Shown one piece after another: positions 17,324-27,286 of a stretch of DNA of 64,000 nt. How positions within the stretch are numbered: the first letter of the stretch is position 1; the number at the start of each line of letters is the position of its first letter. The stretch covers positions 62,001-126,000 of the forward strand of contig JACQFQ010000004.1 in the NCBI GenBank assembly GCA_016199985.1, written 5' to 3'. The stretch comes from Verrucomicrobiota bacterium (GTDB taxonomy: Bacteria > Verrucomicrobiota > Verrucomicrobiia > Limisphaerales > UBA11320). The notes under the pieces are model-generated. The model saw nothing but the letters and a program-made list of their open reading frames with translations, did not search any database and was not told the origin of the DNA. The position numbers were made by a program, and so were the translations under genes.

Positions 17324-18877
17324 ATGCCCAAAGTCACTCGCGCATTGTTGTCCGTGTCCGACAAGTCAGGCCTCGTGCCCTTCGCTCAAACGCTCGCGCA
17401 GTTGGGGATCGAGCTCATCTCCACCGGCGGCACCGCGCAGGCGTTGCGCGCGGCGGGACTCCAGGTGAAGGATCTCAGCGATCACACCGGGTTCCCCGAG
17501 ATGCTCGACGGCCGCGTGAAAACGCTCCATCCGAAGGTGCATGGCGGACTCCTCTACCTGCGAGGAAACGCGGTTCACGAGGAAACCGTCAAGGCCCATC
17601 AGATCGCGCCCATCGACCTCGTCGTGGTGAACCTCTATCCGTTCGAAAAAACGGTCGCCAAGCCTGACGTTCCGCTTCACGACGCGATTGAGAACATCGA
17701 TATCGGCGGCCCCTCCATGCTCCGCAGCGCGGCGAAGAACCACGAGAGCGTGACGGTCATCGTGGATCCCGCGGACTACGAGCTCATCGCGGCCGAGCTG
17801 AAGGCGTCCGGGGACACCACTCTCGCGACTCGCCGCCGTCTCGCGGCTAAAGTCTACGCGCGCACGGCGGCCTACGACGCCGCGATCGCCCAACACCTCA
17901 GCCGGGCGTTCGGCCTCGCGCCTTCCGGATCGGCCCCCGCCGCCCTGATCGTCCAGGCGCCGTTGTCGCAGCCCCTGCGCTACGGGGAAAACCCTCATCA
18001 GAAGGCGGCCCTCTACGGACGCTTCCCGGAGTACTTCGAGCAACTCCACGGGAAGGAGCTTTCGTATAACAACATCCTGGATCTCACAGCCGCCGCGGCC
18101 CTGATCGCGGACTTCCAGGGCGAGCCTCCCACCGTCGCGATCCTCAAGCACACCAATCCGTGCGGCGTGGGCCAGGGATCGTCGTTGAAGGAGGCGTGGG
18201 ACAAGGCTTTCGCCACCGACAAGCAAGCCCCGTTCGGAGGGATCATAGCGGTGAACGCGCCGCTCGATCTTCCCTGCGCCGAGGCCATCGCGGAGATCTT
18301 CAGCGAGGTGATCATCGCGCCGTCCTTCACCCCCGAGGCCCTTGCCCTGCTGCAGAAGAAGAAAAACCTCCGGCTCCTCCGCATCCTCAAGAATCCGCAT
18401 GAGGCGAACGCGATTGATGTCCGCAGCGTCGGGGCGGGATCGTTCCTTTGGCAGGAGCGCGACCTCCATCGCGCCGACTCCGGACTGCTGAAGGTGGTGA
18501 CGAAGCGCCAACCGACGGAGGCCGAGCTCCGCGCCGCGCTCTTTGGCTGGAAGGTGGCGAAGCATGTCAAATCCAACGCGATTGTTTACTCCGCCGCCGA
18601 CCGCACGCTGGGAGTGGGAGCGGGGCAGATGAGCCGCGTCGATTCGAGTCGCATCGCGGTTTGGAAAGCCGGCGAAGCCGGGCTGTCGCTGGCGGGCAGC
18701 GTGGTGTGCAGCGACGCCTTCTTTCCCTTCGCCGATGGCCTGATCGCGGCCGCCAAGGCCGGCGCGACGGCGGCGATCCAACCGGGCGGCTCCATGCGCG
18801 ACGCCGAGGTGATCGCCGCGGCCGACGCGCACAACGTGGCCATGGTGTTCACAGGCGTCCGGCATTTCAGGCATTGA
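17324..18877 (+). CDS. purH: Bifunctional AICAR formyltransferase/IMP cyclohydrolase
   Basis: Catalyses the last two steps of IMP synthesis: formylation of AICAR with 10-formyl-THF, and ring closure. The 517 residues match the normal length. The N-terminal cyclohydrolase domain has [20 protein letters not shown] and [14 protein letters not shown]. The transformylase domain has [13 protein letters not shown], the catalytic KHTNPCGVG at about residue 275 and DAFFPFADG, with the conserved end [18 protein letters not shown]. It is followed after 12 bases by a beta-CASP nuclease gene, probably co-transcribed. Confidence 0.98.
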   Translation: MPKVTRALLSVSDKSGLVPFAQTLAQLGIELISTGGTAQALRAAGLQVKDLSDHTGFPEMLDGRVKTLHPKVHGGLLYLRGNAVHEETVKAHQIAPIDLVVVNLYPFEKTVAKPDVPLHDAIENIDIGGPSMLRSAAKNHESVTVIVDPADYELIAAELKASGDTTLATRRRLAAKVYARTAAYDAAIAQHLSRAFGLAPSGSAPAALIVQAPLSQPLRYGENPHQKAALYGRFPEYFEQLHGKELSYNNILDLTAAAALIADFQGEPPTVAILKHTNPCGVGQGSSLKEAWDKAFATDKQAPFGGIIAVNAPLDLPCAEAIAEIFSEVIIAPSFTPEALALLQKKKNLRLLRILKNPHEANAIDVRSVGAGSFLWQERDLHRADSGLLKVVTKRQPTEAELRAALFGWKVAKHVKSNAIVYSAADRTLGVGAGQMSRVDSSRIAVWKAGEAGLSLAGSVVCSDAFFPFADGLIAAAKAGATAAIQPGGSMRDAEVIAAADAHNVAMVFTGVRHFRH

Positions 18878-18889
18878 CCCGCGGCCACC

Positions 18890-20287
18890 ATGAAAATCCA
18901 CTTCCTCGGCGCCACGCGGACGACCACCGGCTCGATGTATCTTCTGGAGGTCAACGGGCGGAGAATCCTTCTTGAGTGCGGGCTGTACCAGGGCCGCCGC
19001 GACGAGTCGATCGAGCGCAACCGCCATTTCCCGTTTGATCCCGCGGCCCTCGACGCCGCGATCCTCAGCCACGCGCACATCGACCACTGCGGCAACCTGC
19101 CGAACCTTTGCCGACAGGGCTTCAAGGGAAACATTCATTGCACCTTCGCCACCCGCGATCTGGCGAGCGTCATGCTGGAGGACTCCGCGCACATCCAAAT
19201 CGCCGACGCCGCCTTCGTGACGAAGCAACGCGCTCGGAAGGGCCTTCCCGCCGTCGAGCCGCTCTATTCGGTCAACGACGCCGAGATGGCGATCCGCCAG
19301 TTTGTCACGATCGGATACGACCGCCCCATGCCGGTTGCGGACGGAGTCACGGTCACCTTCAAGGACGCGGGACACATCCTCGGATCGGCGCAGGTGATTC
19401 TGGACGTCCGCGAAGGAGGGAAGAAGTTTCGTTATCTCTTCAGCGGCGACGTCGGACGCGGCAACGACACCATTCTGCGGAATCCGGAGCCCGTCGACCA
19501 GGTGGACTATCTTCAGATCGAAAGCACCTACGGCGATCGGGAGCACAGCGACCGCGCGAACTCCGAGGCCGAGATGCTCCGCCTGCTCCAGCAGACGCTG
19601 GAAGGAAGCGGCAAGGTCATCATCCCGGCCTTCGCGGTGGGACGCACTCAACAGATTGTTTACGCGCTCAACCAGCTCCATCTCGCGGGCCAGCTGCCGC
19701 GCGTGCCGATCTACGTGGACAGCCCGCTGAGCGTGAACGCGACCGAGATCTTCCGGCTGCACCCCGAGTGCTTCAATGACACGATCTATCGCTTCCTCCG
19801 CGAGAAGGCGAACCCCTTCGGAATGGAGAACCTCACCTACATCCGTGAGTTGGCGCATTCCAAGGCCCTGAACGAGCTGAAGACGCCGGCGATCATCATC
19901 AGCGCCTCGGGCATGTGCGAAGCGGGCCGGGTTCGGCATCATCTGGCCAACCACATCGGCGACGCGAAGAACCTCATCCTCTTCATTGGGTATTGCGCGC
20001 AGCACACCCTTGGCGCGCAAATCCGCGAAGGACGCAACCCGGTGAACATCTTCGGCGAGCCGCACGAGGTGCGCGCGAACATCGCCGCCTTCGATTCCTT
20101 CTCCGGCCACGCCGACCGCAGCGAGCTCATCGGTTACGTGAAGAACCTGCAGGGCGACATCAAGAAGATCGCGGTGATCCACGGCGAAGAGCCGCAGAGC
20201 CTGGCCTTCGCCCAAACGCTGAGAGAGCTGAAGCCGAACGCCGAGGTGATCGTGCCGGTGCGTCAGCAGGTCATGGAAGCGGACTGA
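18890..20287 (+). CDS. MBL-fold beta-CASP RNA-processing exonuclease-like protein
   Basis: A 465-residue metallo-beta-lactamase of the beta-CASP group (CPSF73/Ysh1-like). Metal-binding motifs are complete: [12 protein letters not shown] near residue 63, [21 protein letters not shown], and the beta-CASP elements [31 protein letters not shown] and [11 protein letters not shown] two-zinc RNA or DNA phosphodiesterase is expected; the exact substrate is not known. It starts 12 bases after purH with the N-terminus [15 protein letters not shown] typical of the family. A strong hairpin follows its stop. Confidence 0.93.
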   Translation: MKIHFLGATRTTTGSMYLLEVNGRRILLECGLYQGRRDESIERNRHFPFDPAALDAAILSHAHIDHCGNLPNLCRQGFKGNIHCTFATRDLASVMLEDSAHIQIADAAFVTKQRARKGLPAVEPLYSVNDAEMAIRQFVTIGYDRPMPVADGVTVTFKDAGHILGSAQVILDVREGGKKFRYLFSGDVGRGNDTILRNPEPVDQVDYLQIESTYGDREHSDRANSEAEMLRLLQQTLEGSGKVIIPAFAVGRTQQIVYALNQLHLAGQLPRVPIYVDSPLSVNATEIFRLHPECFNDTIYRFLREKANPFGMENLTYIRELAHSKALNELKTPAIIISASGMCEAGRVRHHLANHIGDAKNLILFIGYCAQHTLGAQIREGRNPVNIFGEPHEVRANIAAFDSFSGHADRSELIGYVKNLQGDIKKIAVIHGEEPQSLAFAQTLRELKPNAEVIVPVRQQVMEAD

Positions 20288-20290
20288 CCC

Positions 20291-20337
20291 CTTTCGCGAG
20301 GCGGCCACGGACCGCCCGGCGTGGCGTCTCGCGAAAG
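20291..20337 (+). terminator. Strong hairpin between convergent beta-CASP and bioF genes
   Basis: A perfect 10-base inverted repeat CTTTCGCGAG / CTCGCGAAAG (20291-20300 and 20328-20337) with an inner GCCAC/GTGGC pairing. It starts 4 bases after the beta-CASP stop. There is no T tract on either side, so it could be an RNA-stabilising 3' end or an intrinsic terminator without a U tail. Confidence 0.5.
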
Positions 20338-20477
20338 CGCCCGCCGCTGTTCCCTCCTTGGCGTTGGCCGGATCGCGCGACGCGTTTCGCCCACCGAAAC
20401 TCGCGCGCCCGCTGTCCAAGCGCCAGAATGCCGACGCGTTCCATGACCAGGCGGAAGGGCCTAGCCCTTGGCTTCAA

Positions 20478-21683
20478 TTAGGCAACGCCCGGCCCCGCGC
20501 AGGAACGCAATGCGTCCCCCAATCGCTCGATTTGCTCCAGGGTGTGGGCGGCTGTGACCGTCAAACGCAGACGCGCTTCGCCGCGGGCGACGCTCGGATA
20601 CCGGATCGCCGGAACCCAAAGCCCGCGCTCCAGCAGACGCGCGGCAACCTTCAGCGCCTCCTCCTCTCCGCCGACGCGTAGAGGGAGGATCGCGCTTTGC
20701 GCGGCGGGCAGAGCCCAGCCCGATTCAATGACCTGCTCCTTTACCCGATTCACCCGCGACCATAGCACCTGCCTCAGGCGTTCGCCTTCCTCCGATTGGA
20801 CCAAGGCGACCGCTTCCTTCGCCGCCCAGGCCACCGCGGGCGGCGGCGCGGTGGAAAAAACGAAGCTGCGCGCCTTGTTCACAAGCCAATCAATCAGCGC
20901 GCGCGATCCGGCAATGTAGCCCCCCGACACTCCCAGCGCTTTCCCGAGCGTGCCCATCTGCGCTTCCACATGGCCGCCCATCTCCATGGCCTCAATGACG
21001 CCGCGCCGATGCTCGCCGTAAAGCCCGGTCCCGTGCGCCTCGTCCACCATGAGCCAGGCGCCGTAGCGCTCCTTCAACGCGACGATGTCGCGGAGGGGCG
21101 CGAGATCGCCGTCCATCGAGAAGACGCTTTCAGTGACAATGAGCGTTTGCGCCCGCGCGACGCCGCCCTGGGATCGGGCCTCGTTGGCCCACCGTAGATG
21201 GCTTTCCAACTGCCCCAGATCATTGTGATCGAAAACCCGCAGCGTCGCGCGGGACAGCCGCGCCGCGTCGATGAGGGACGCGTGCGCCAGCCGGTCGAGG
21301 ATCACGACGTCGTCCCTGGAGACCAGCGAGCAGATCGCGCCGATGGCCGTCGCGTAGCCCGTGGAGAACGAAAGCGCCGCCTCGGTTTGCTTGAACCGGG
21401 CGATCGCGTCGTCGAGATCGACATGAGGCCTGAGGTTGCCGGAGATCAGCCGCGACGCGCCCGCGCCAACGCCAAACCGTCGCGCGCCCTCGATCATCGC
21501 GTCGCGCAAACGCGAATGGTTGGCGAGCCCCAGATAGTCGTTGGACGAGAAGCTGAGAAGCTCGCGTCCGCCCACCGACACCTCCGGCGACTGCGGGGAA
21601 TCCACCTCGCGCAACCGACGCCGCAGCGCCCGGCTCTCGAGTTCCTCCAATCTTCGCGTCAGTTCAGCGTCCAGGGGGTTCAT
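20478..21683 (-). CDS. bioF: 8-amino-7-oxononanoate synthase (or related alpha-oxoamine synthase)
   Basis: PLP-dependent enzyme of 401 residues that joins alanine to pimeloyl thioester in biotin synthesis. Features include SFSSNDYLGLANH, GAGASRLISGN, FSTGYATAIGA, SVFSMDGDLAPL, VDEAHGTGLYG and the PLP lysine in GTLGKALGVSGGYIAG at about residue 247. The ATG at 21683 starts at MNPLDAELTRRLEELE; upstream sequence in the same frame is not family-like. The related 2-amino-3-ketobutyrate ligase is the main alternative, but the overall motif wording favours BioF. No other bio genes are adjacent; it lies 68 bases downstream of dxr on the same strand. Confidence 0.88.
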   Translation of the reverse strand: MNPLDAELTRRLEELESRALRRRLREVDSPQSPEVSVGGRELLSFSSNDYLGLANHSRLRDAMIEGARRFGVGAGASRLISGNLRPHVDLDDAIARFKQTEAALSFSTGYATAIGAICSLVSRDDVVILDRLAHASLIDAARLSRATLRVFDHNDLGQLESHLRWANEARSQGGVARAQTLIVTESVFSMDGDLAPLRDIVALKERYGAWLMVDEAHGTGLYGEHRRGVIEAMEMGGHVEAQMGTLGKALGVSGGYIAGSRALIDWLVNKARSFVFSTAPPPAVAWAAKEAVALVQSEEGERLRQVLWSRVNRVKEQVIESGWALPAAQSAILPLRVGGEEEALKVAARLLERGLWVPAIRYPSVARGEARLRLTVTAAHTLEQIERLGDALRSCAGPGVA

Positions 21684-21751
21684 GGGCTTGGATCCTTTTC
21701 GGTCGGGAGGTCCATGGGCCTGGGGGGGCGGCGAATCTTTCTCGCCTGTCC

Positions 21752-22891
21752 TCAACCGCGTCGGGCCTCCTCGCGGGCCCACGAGTCGGCGGCGAGAATC
21801 TGGTCCAGCGACGGATGCTCGACGACCTTGTGGCGATCCATCGTGCGGGCGACGGTCGCGCTGATTCCCACGAAGCTGAGCCGTCGATCGCAAAACGCCT
21901 CGACCGCGACCTCGTTCGCCGCGTTGAGCACCGCGGGCAGAGTGCCGCCGGTTTGGCCGGCCTTCCGCGCCAGGTCCAGCGCGGGGAAACGGGAGACATC
22001 GGGTTCTTCGAAGTCCAGCCGACCCAGCTTCGCAAGACTCGTCCGCACCCGATCGCTGGCCACGCGGTCGGGATACATCAGGGCATATTGAATCGGCAGG
22101 CACATGTCGGGAGTGGAGAGCTGGGCGAGGATCGAGCCGTCGACGAACTCCACCATCGAATGCACGACGCTCTGCGGATGAACCACCACTTGAACGCGCG
22201 GCATCTCCATGTCGAACAACCAGCGAGCCTCGATCATCTCGAGTCCCTTGTTGAACAAGGTGGCGGAATCAATGGTGATCTTGCGCCCCATGACCCACGA
22301 CGGATGTTTCAGGGCCTGCTCCACCGTGATGCGCCCAAACTCGGCTTGCGGCAGCTGCCGGAAAGGTCCGCCCGAGGCGGTCAGCCACAGATTCCGGACC
22401 GACGACGACGGCTTGCCATCGAGGCATTGGAAGATCGCCGAGTGCTCGCTGTCGACGGCGAGGACGCGAACGCCGTGCTTTCGCGCCTCGGTCATGACGG
22501 CCTCGCCGGCCATGACCAGAATCTCCTTGGAAGCGACAGCGATGTCCTTTCCCGCGCGGATCGCGGCGAGGGCGGGCTGCAACCCGGCGGTGCCTACAAT
22601 CGCGATCAGAACGATGTCGGCCTCGGGCAGCGTGGCGAGCGCCATCAATCCCTCCGCGCCGCAGTGAACCGTCGTTCCCTCGCCCAGGATCTGGCGGGCC
22701 TTGTTCGCCTTCGCGGGATCGGAGAGCGAGACCGCGGAGGGGCGATGTCGCCGGGCCTGTTCGACGAGCAAGTCGAGATTGTTCCCGGCCGCCAAGCCCA
22801 CCAATCGCAGGCGATCGGGTTGATCCTCGACCACCTTCAATGTGCTCGTGCCGATCGACCCGGTGCTGCCCAGCAAAACGACTTTCTTCAT
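21752..22891 (-). CDS. dxr: 1-deoxy-D-xylulose 5-phosphate reductoisomerase
   Basis: Second enzyme of the MEP isoprenoid pathway, NADPH-dependent. The 379 residues from ATG 22891 begin with the nucleotide-binding motif MKKVVLLGSTGSIGTSTL. Also present are ALASKEILVMAGE, AVDSEHSAIFQCL, LTASGGPFR, HPSWVMGRKITIDSATLFNKGLE and HPQSVVHSMVEFVDGS. A longer start at 22948 adds a hydrophobic leader not expected for a cytosolic enzyme. In many bacteria dxr is followed by rseP; here bioF follows instead. Confidence 0.96.
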   Translation of the reverse strand: MKKVVLLGSTGSIGTSTLKVVEDQPDRLRLVGLAAGNNLDLLVEQARRHRPSAVSLSDPAKANKARQILGEGTTVHCGAEGLMALATLPEADIVLIAIVGTAGLQPALAAIRAGKDIAVASKEILVMAGEAVMTEARKHGVRVLAVDSEHSAIFQCLDGKPSSSVRNLWLTASGGPFRQLPQAEFGRITVEQALKHPSWVMGRKITIDSATLFNKGLEMIEARWLFDMEMPRVQVVVHPQSVVHSMVEFVDGSILAQLSTPDMCLPIQYALMYPDRVASDRVRTSLAKLGRLDFEEPDVSRFPALDLARKAGQTGGTLPAVLNAANEVAVEAFCDRRLSFVGISATVARTMDRHKVVEHPSLDQILAADSWAREEARRG

Positions 22892-23107
22892 GCCTTTCAG
22901 GAAAAGAAGCGAAAGCGCGATCGTGGGCAGACTCGGGATCGTCGACAAGGCTGGATTTGCGCGGCGGCAACCGCGCCTGCGCCGGACAGCCCGGTCATGC
23001 GCGATTTTGAAGGTAAAACATCCTTCACGACGGCGTGCAAAACATTAAGGATTGCCCGTTTCACGCACCATGACTTGCGCCAGCGGCGCTGACAAATGAG
23101 CACGCGG

Positions 23108-23130
23108 AGGCGGCGCCGCAGCGCCGCCCT
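23108..23130. repeat. GC-rich palindrome at the left edge of the repeat-rich block
   Basis: Hairpin GGCGGCGC-CGCA-GCGCCGCC (23109-23128), perfect 8-base stem and 4-base loop, in the gap between dxr and the FecR fusion gene. It is the first of a series of palindromes found between here and 36.1 kb. Confidence 0.6.
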
Positions 23131-23169
23131 GCCAGCTTTATTGCCCTGTGTGTCAGCTGTAGAATCCCA

Positions 23170-26100
23170 CTAAAAATTAACACGAAGCATTGCCTCAAAC
23201 GTCCGCCCACGCGGTAGTTCCGCCGTCAGGTTCAGTGGATTTAGCCGGTAGTCGGTATCGAACAGATTTAGCAGGCCCAGACGTATTTCGGCTCGGCGGC
23301 GCGCGAAACGGTAGCCTAGCATCAGGTTGTGCTGCCAAAAGTCGTCGCTCGGCAGCGACGGGGTGTAGCCAAGATTTTCCTGATGATGCCATGCCGATTC
23401 CCATTGCGTGAAAAAGCCGGACGGCAGATGCAAATTGAGCGCGAAAGAAAGCTGGTGAGCCAGGGCGCGGTTGTTTTGTTCGAGACGGCCCAGGTTTTGC
23501 GCCCCTTTGGGGATGTCGGGAAATTCGCCGATGAGTTTCGCCTCGCTCAAGCGGTAACGCGCGCCGACGGAAAAAAAGTCGCCGAGCAGTTGTGAAGCAT
23601 AGACGGAAACATTTCTTTCCTGAAAAGCCAGGGTCTGTCGCGTGCTGCTGGGCGAATCGGGGCGCCTGAAAACGAACTGGTTGGTCAGCACGCCCACCGC
23701 GCGCGTGCCGTCGGAAGCGAGCCACTCGGCCTCGACGCCGAAAAAGGTTTTGCCATGCATCGACTGGTCAAACCCCACGCTGGCCGTTTCAAATCGCGCG
23801 GCGGGCAGCAGGCCCGCGACGCTTTCCGGGATCAGGCTGCGGAAGGCTTGGTTGAAGCCGCCGACCTGCGTTGGTTCGAGCCGGATGCTGTTGTCCGAGA
23901 AAAGCCCGCCGAGCGAACGCGTGTAGCTGGCGCGCAGCAGCCCGTGTTCCCACGGCGCGAGCAGAATTCCGGCCTTGGGCGAAATGCTTTCCCGCGACGT
24001 TTCGCGCGGCGACACCGGGGCGAAATCCGCGTTCTCGGGGAATTCCAGATGGTCGAACGCGACGCCGCCGATGAGGCTCAACGTGTCCAGCGCCTGCCAA
24101 GTGTAGTAGCCATAGGCGCTGGAGCGCGAAAAATCCCCGCCGCCGGATTGCCGCGTGACCACGCCTTCCAGCGCGCGGCTCAACGCATCAACGGAATCCA
24201 CGCGGCCAGATTGCGAGCGCCCGCCGAACACGAGCGAGTGACGCGCGGTCTTGAAAACCTGCTGCAATTCCAGCGAGGCAACCCGGAAGTGGCTGGAATA
24301 GTTGTTGGTGAACGGCGGGCCGACGGGCGGCGACTCAAGGCCAATCGTCTGGCCGCCGGATTGAAACAAAAAAATCTGGTCGCTGTTCGGATCTAGCAGG
24401 GTCAGCCGGTCATCGAGATGCGACGCGAGCAGCAGCGTGTGAATTCCCGGCGACCACTCTCGATGCCAGCCCGCGTAAATCGTCGGTTCCTGTTTCTCTT
24501 CCACGCGAAACCCGGGCGTCGCGCTGGCGGGGTTGTAAAGCCGTGAAATATCGCCGGCGTTGGAGTGAAAGTCCCCCGCTTGCAAATACAAATCGTCCTT
24601 CGGGCTGACGCGAAGCTTCATCGTCAGCGCAAAGTTGCGCTGCTCGTCGCGGTTGTTCACGCGCTGTCTGTTGAACTGCCGCAGCGCCGTGTCGAACGCG
24701 TAGCTGAAATTGTCTAACGCGCCGAACGCCGTCGCCGTCTCGCTCCAATCGCCACCGCTGCGATAGGTCGTCAGCGAACTTGCGCCGAACGGCCGCGCGT
24801 CGAAAAAGCGCAACCGGTCGGACTGCGACAAGACCTGCGACAAATTTCCCGCGCCCGGCGGCGCCAGCAGGTTCGCCACGAGCAGTTCGCTCTGCCGCGC
24901 CGTTTCAAGCCGCAGATCAAACCGATTCAAGCTCTGCTCCGCCGCGTAGCTGTTCGCGAGAAGCAGATGCCCGGAAAAATTCGCGTAGTCCTCGCCCACC
25001 GCGCGCCCGGCGACGTGGCGGCTCACGTCGCTGAGGCCGGCGTCGTCGTAGATCACCGCGAGGTTCGCGCTACGCACGGCCTTGTCGCTGTCGAGTTGCC
25101 CGCGCGAACGGAACGCGGCGCGGTTCTCGTTCTTGTCGTAGGACGTTTCGAGGTCGCGGACGGCGGCGTTCAACTTGTTTTCCTGCCAGAGACGCAGCGC
25201 GGAGTAGAGCCACGCGGTCGGGTCGTTCGCGTCGAGTTGCTTTGCGAGACGAAATTCCCTTTCAGCGGCCTGCGCGTCGCCGAGTTCGCTCGCGGCCTTG
25301 CCGAGATAGCTGCGGAACAAACCGCGCTGCGGTTCCAGGGCGGCGGCGGCCTGAAACGCGGCGCGAGCCTCGGTGAAATGTCTTTCCCGCAACAAACACA
25401 GACCGCGACCGAGCCACGCGGAGCCAAGGGCGGCGTCCATTTCTCTGGCGCGGTCGAACGAGTTTTGCGCGGCGGAAGTTTTCCCGTCATCGAGCAGCAC
25501 GAAACCCTGCAACGCGTGCGCGGCGGCGAGGCGCGGGGAAAGTTCCAACGCGCGTTTCAGTTCGCGCAGCGCGGCATCGCGGTTGCCAAAGGTGAATTCC
25601 AGTTCCCCCAGCCGCGCGTGGGCGAAACCAAAATCCGGAGCGAGTTCGGCGGCTTGTCTGGCGGCGATACGGGCGTTCGGCAAGTCCGCGACGGCCTGGA
25701 GCGACCAGCTTTGCGCGAGCAATGCGGCGGAGCGCCGGCCTCCGGCTCGGCTTGCCGCGGCTTTATCAACGAGTCCAGCCGGCGGCCGGCGCTCCGCTTC
25801 GCCGCGCGTCACGGCGATGAGTTCGCGCAACGCGGCCGAATCAGGATGTTCCGGCGCGCCGATCAGCAGACTTTCCGCTTCGCCCACACGGCCCACCGCG
25901 AGTTCAAGCTGCGCGCGGAAAAGTTTTGCGCTCCCGCTGTCGGGCCGCAGCGCGGCGGGCCAGCCGGCGAGCGCGGCGAGCAGATCGCCGGCGCGGTAAT
26001 TCTTCAGCACAGCGCCAAGCGCGACCTGTTCAGGCGGATCGAACGAAAGCTCCGCCGGATTGACGATGCCGGGATAGTAAAGCGCCCATTGGATTTTGGC

Positions 26101-26979
26101 CGTGGCGTTCACGAGCGCGGTGCGCCGCGCGGGCTGGCCGGCGACGAGCCGCAAATCCTCGCCGCGCGACAAATTGATTTCTTCCGTCGCGGACTTGAGT
26201 GAAACCAAACCGTCGATCAGAGCGAGGTGAACTTCGTTTTGCCCGCCGGCTTCGAGCAGAAACTCCGTGCCTCGAATTGCGCCGGCGGCCAACGGCGTGT
26301 CGAATTCCACGTCGGCGGGCTTCTCGCGGTTGAAAAAATAGACCGCGCCGCGCAGGAGTCCAAAGCGTTTTTTCTCCGCGTTGCGCGGCGGCAAGATCTC
26401 GATCGTCGTCAGCTCGTCGAGCCGCACGATGCTGCGGTCGGATAGCTGCACGGCGGCGCGGCTCCGGGCGCGCGTGCGGATTTTATCGCCGGCCTTGAGC
26501 GCGACGCCGACGGAAGCGACCTGCCAGTTTGTCGGAGCGGCTGAAGACAATTCCACCGTGCCCGCCGCCTCGATGAGCGTGCTGGCGGAATTCGTCTGCG
26601 CCAATGACGTGAGGACGCTGAGCAGCAGCGCAAACAAGGCGGCGCAGAATCTCAGAAAACTGATTCTTTGAGCAGCGGCTTGAAAGCAATCGGAGGCGTT
26701 TGCAATTACGGCGCGTTCTCCCTCGCCCTCAATCCCTCTCCCGCTGGGAGAGGGAAGCGGCAAACGACGCGCCTCGTGATTCGAATGCGCGTCGAGCCAA
26801 CGCCGCCGTGGATTTTCCGACAAAACGACCAACGGTTCTCCCTCTCCCAGCGGGAGAGGGTCGAGGTGAGAGAGAGCAGCGGTTGGAAGCCCCAACGCGG
26901 CCTTTCGCAAGGTGCGGCGGCGTGAACGCCGTGCGCCATCCGGCGGCAAACACTTCAATGATATTGGCTCGGCGGACAT
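23170..26979 (-). CDS. FecR-TPR-outer membrane beta-barrel fusion protein
   Basis: A very large envelope protein. Reading from 26979 (1269 residues), the first ~100 residues are unlike protein and overlap a palindromic repeat. A signal peptide (FLRFCAALFALLLSVLTSLAQ) sits at about 106-126, so the real start is probably near 26660, although no ATG is there. Next come a FecR-like domain (about 140-290: GDKIRTRARSRAAVQLSDRS, AAGAIRGTEFLLE), TPR-like repeats (about 325-605), and a TonB-receptor-like barrel to the C-terminal Phe (VNF). No TonB plug is evident. A palindromic element adds about 24 residues within the TPR part. It may couple periplasmic sensing or scaffolding to an outer-membrane pore; function unknown. 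Confidence 0.75.
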   Translation of the reverse strand: MSAEPISLKCLPPDGARRSRRRTLRKAALGLPTAALSHLDPLPLGEGEPLVVLSENPRRRWLDAHSNHEARRLPLPSPSGRGIEGEGERAVIANASDCFQAAAQRISFLRFCAALFALLLSVLTSLAQTNSASTLIEAAGTVELSSAAPTNWQVASVGVALKAGDKIRTRARSRAAVQLSDRSIVRLDELTTIEILPPRNAEKKRFGLLRGAVYFFNREKPADVEFDTPLAAGAIRGTEFLLEAGGQNEVHLALIDGLVSLKSATEEINLSRGEDLRLVAGQPARRTALVNATAKIQWALYYPGIVNPAELSFDPPEQVALGAVLKNYRAGDLLAALAGWPAALRPDSGSAKLFRAQLELAVGRVGEAESLLIGAPEHPDSAALRELIAVTRGEAERRPPAGLVDKAAASRAGGRRSAALLAQSWSLQAVADLPNARIAARQAAELAPDFGFAHARLGELEFTFGNRDAALRELKRALELSPRLAAAHALQGFVLLDDGKTSAAQNSFDRAREMDAALGSAWLGRGLCLLRERHFTEARAAFQAAAALEPQRGLFRSYLGKAASELGDAQAAEREFRLAKQLDANDPTAWLYSALRLWQENKLNAAVRDLETSYDKNENRAAFRSRGQLDSDKAVRSANLAVIYDDAGLSDVSRHVAGRAVGEDYANFSGHLLLANSYAAEQSLNRFDLRLETARQSELLVANLLAPPGAGNLSQVLSQSDRLRFFDARPFGASSLTTYRSGGDWSETATAFGALDNFSYAFDTALRQFNRQRVNNRDEQRNFALTMKLRVSPKDDLYLQAGDFHSNAGDISRLYNPASATPGFRVEEKQEPTIYAGWHREWSPGIHTLLLASHLDDRLTLLDPNSDQIFLFQSGGQTIGLESPPVGPPFTNNYSSHFRVASLELQQVFKTARHSLVFGGRSQSGRVDSVDALSRALEGVVTRQSGGGDFSRSSAYGYYTWQALDTLSLIGGVAFDHLEFPENADFAPVSPRETSRESISPKAGILLAPWEHGLLRASYTRSLGGLFSDNSIRLEPTQVGGFNQAFRSLIPESVAGLLPAARFETASVGFDQSMHGKTFFGVEAEWLASDGTRAVGVLTNQFVFRRPDSPSSTRQTLAFQERNVSVYASQLLGDFFSVGARYRLSEAKLIGEFPDIPKGAQNLGRLEQNNRALAHQLSFALNLHLPSGFFTQWESAWHHQENLGYTPSLPSDDFWQHNLMLGYRFARRRAEIRLGLLNLFDTDYRLNPLNLTAELPRGRTFEAMLRVNF
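25727..25797. repeat. Palindromic element inserted in frame in the TPR region
   Basis: 21-base inverted repeats (25727-25747 and 25777-25797, one mismatch; arms begin GCGGAGCGCCGGCC) around a 29-base spacer. It encodes about 24 Arg/Ala/Gly/Pro-rich residues within the FecR-TPR-barrel protein, at about residues 395-418, without breaking the frame. Confidence 0.8.
26724..26870. repeat. Paired palindromic arms at the 5' end of the FecR fusion gene
   Basis: Two oppositely oriented copies of a CCCTCTCCCGCTGGGAGAGGG hairpin arm (near 26733-26753 and 26839-26860), each with a CCTC-rich flank, separated by about 85 bases. Related CCCTCTCC hairpins occur at 34.5-34.6 kb. The element covers the apparent N-terminal leader of the FecR fusion gene. 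Confidence 0.75.
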
Positions 26980-27286
26980 CCGTAAGGGTTTTCCAGTTTG
27001 GGCGCGGCGGACTGACCGCGCGCCGCGATTTTAACAAGCTGTTTCATGGCCTTGGGGAACGCGGTGGCGTCTTCGGAAAATTCCACGGGCACTTTTCTCC
27101 TTATCGAAGGAATTGTGCTCTGCTTCTGGCTGGCACGCCGGTTTTCAAATTCATCAGGCATGACTGACTGTTAGCAACAGCCTTGCCAAAGCATGAAAAG
27201 CGAGCGGCGCGCTGAAAACGCCCTTGTTTTACGTGGCCAGAATTTCACGCAGAAGACTTTTGTTCCTCGTTCGGAACAGCGTGGTC
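26980..27286. other. Intergenic region upstream of the FecR fusion gene
   Basis: About 300 bases with no supportable gene, between the FecR fusion gene and a MITE-like element. It probably contains the promoter of the FecR fusion gene, but none was recognised with confidence. Confidence 0.4.

Noticed and set aside
17366-20419. A 1017-codon open frame on the - strand across purH and the beta-CASP gene
   Set aside because: It is antisense to two certain genes, has no family features and is Arg/Ala/Val-rich as expected from high-GC antisense reading.
22892-22948. Longer N-terminus for Dxr (start at 22948)
   Set aside because: It adds a hydrophobic leader inconsistent with a cytosolic enzyme; the Rossmann motif starts right after ATG 22891.
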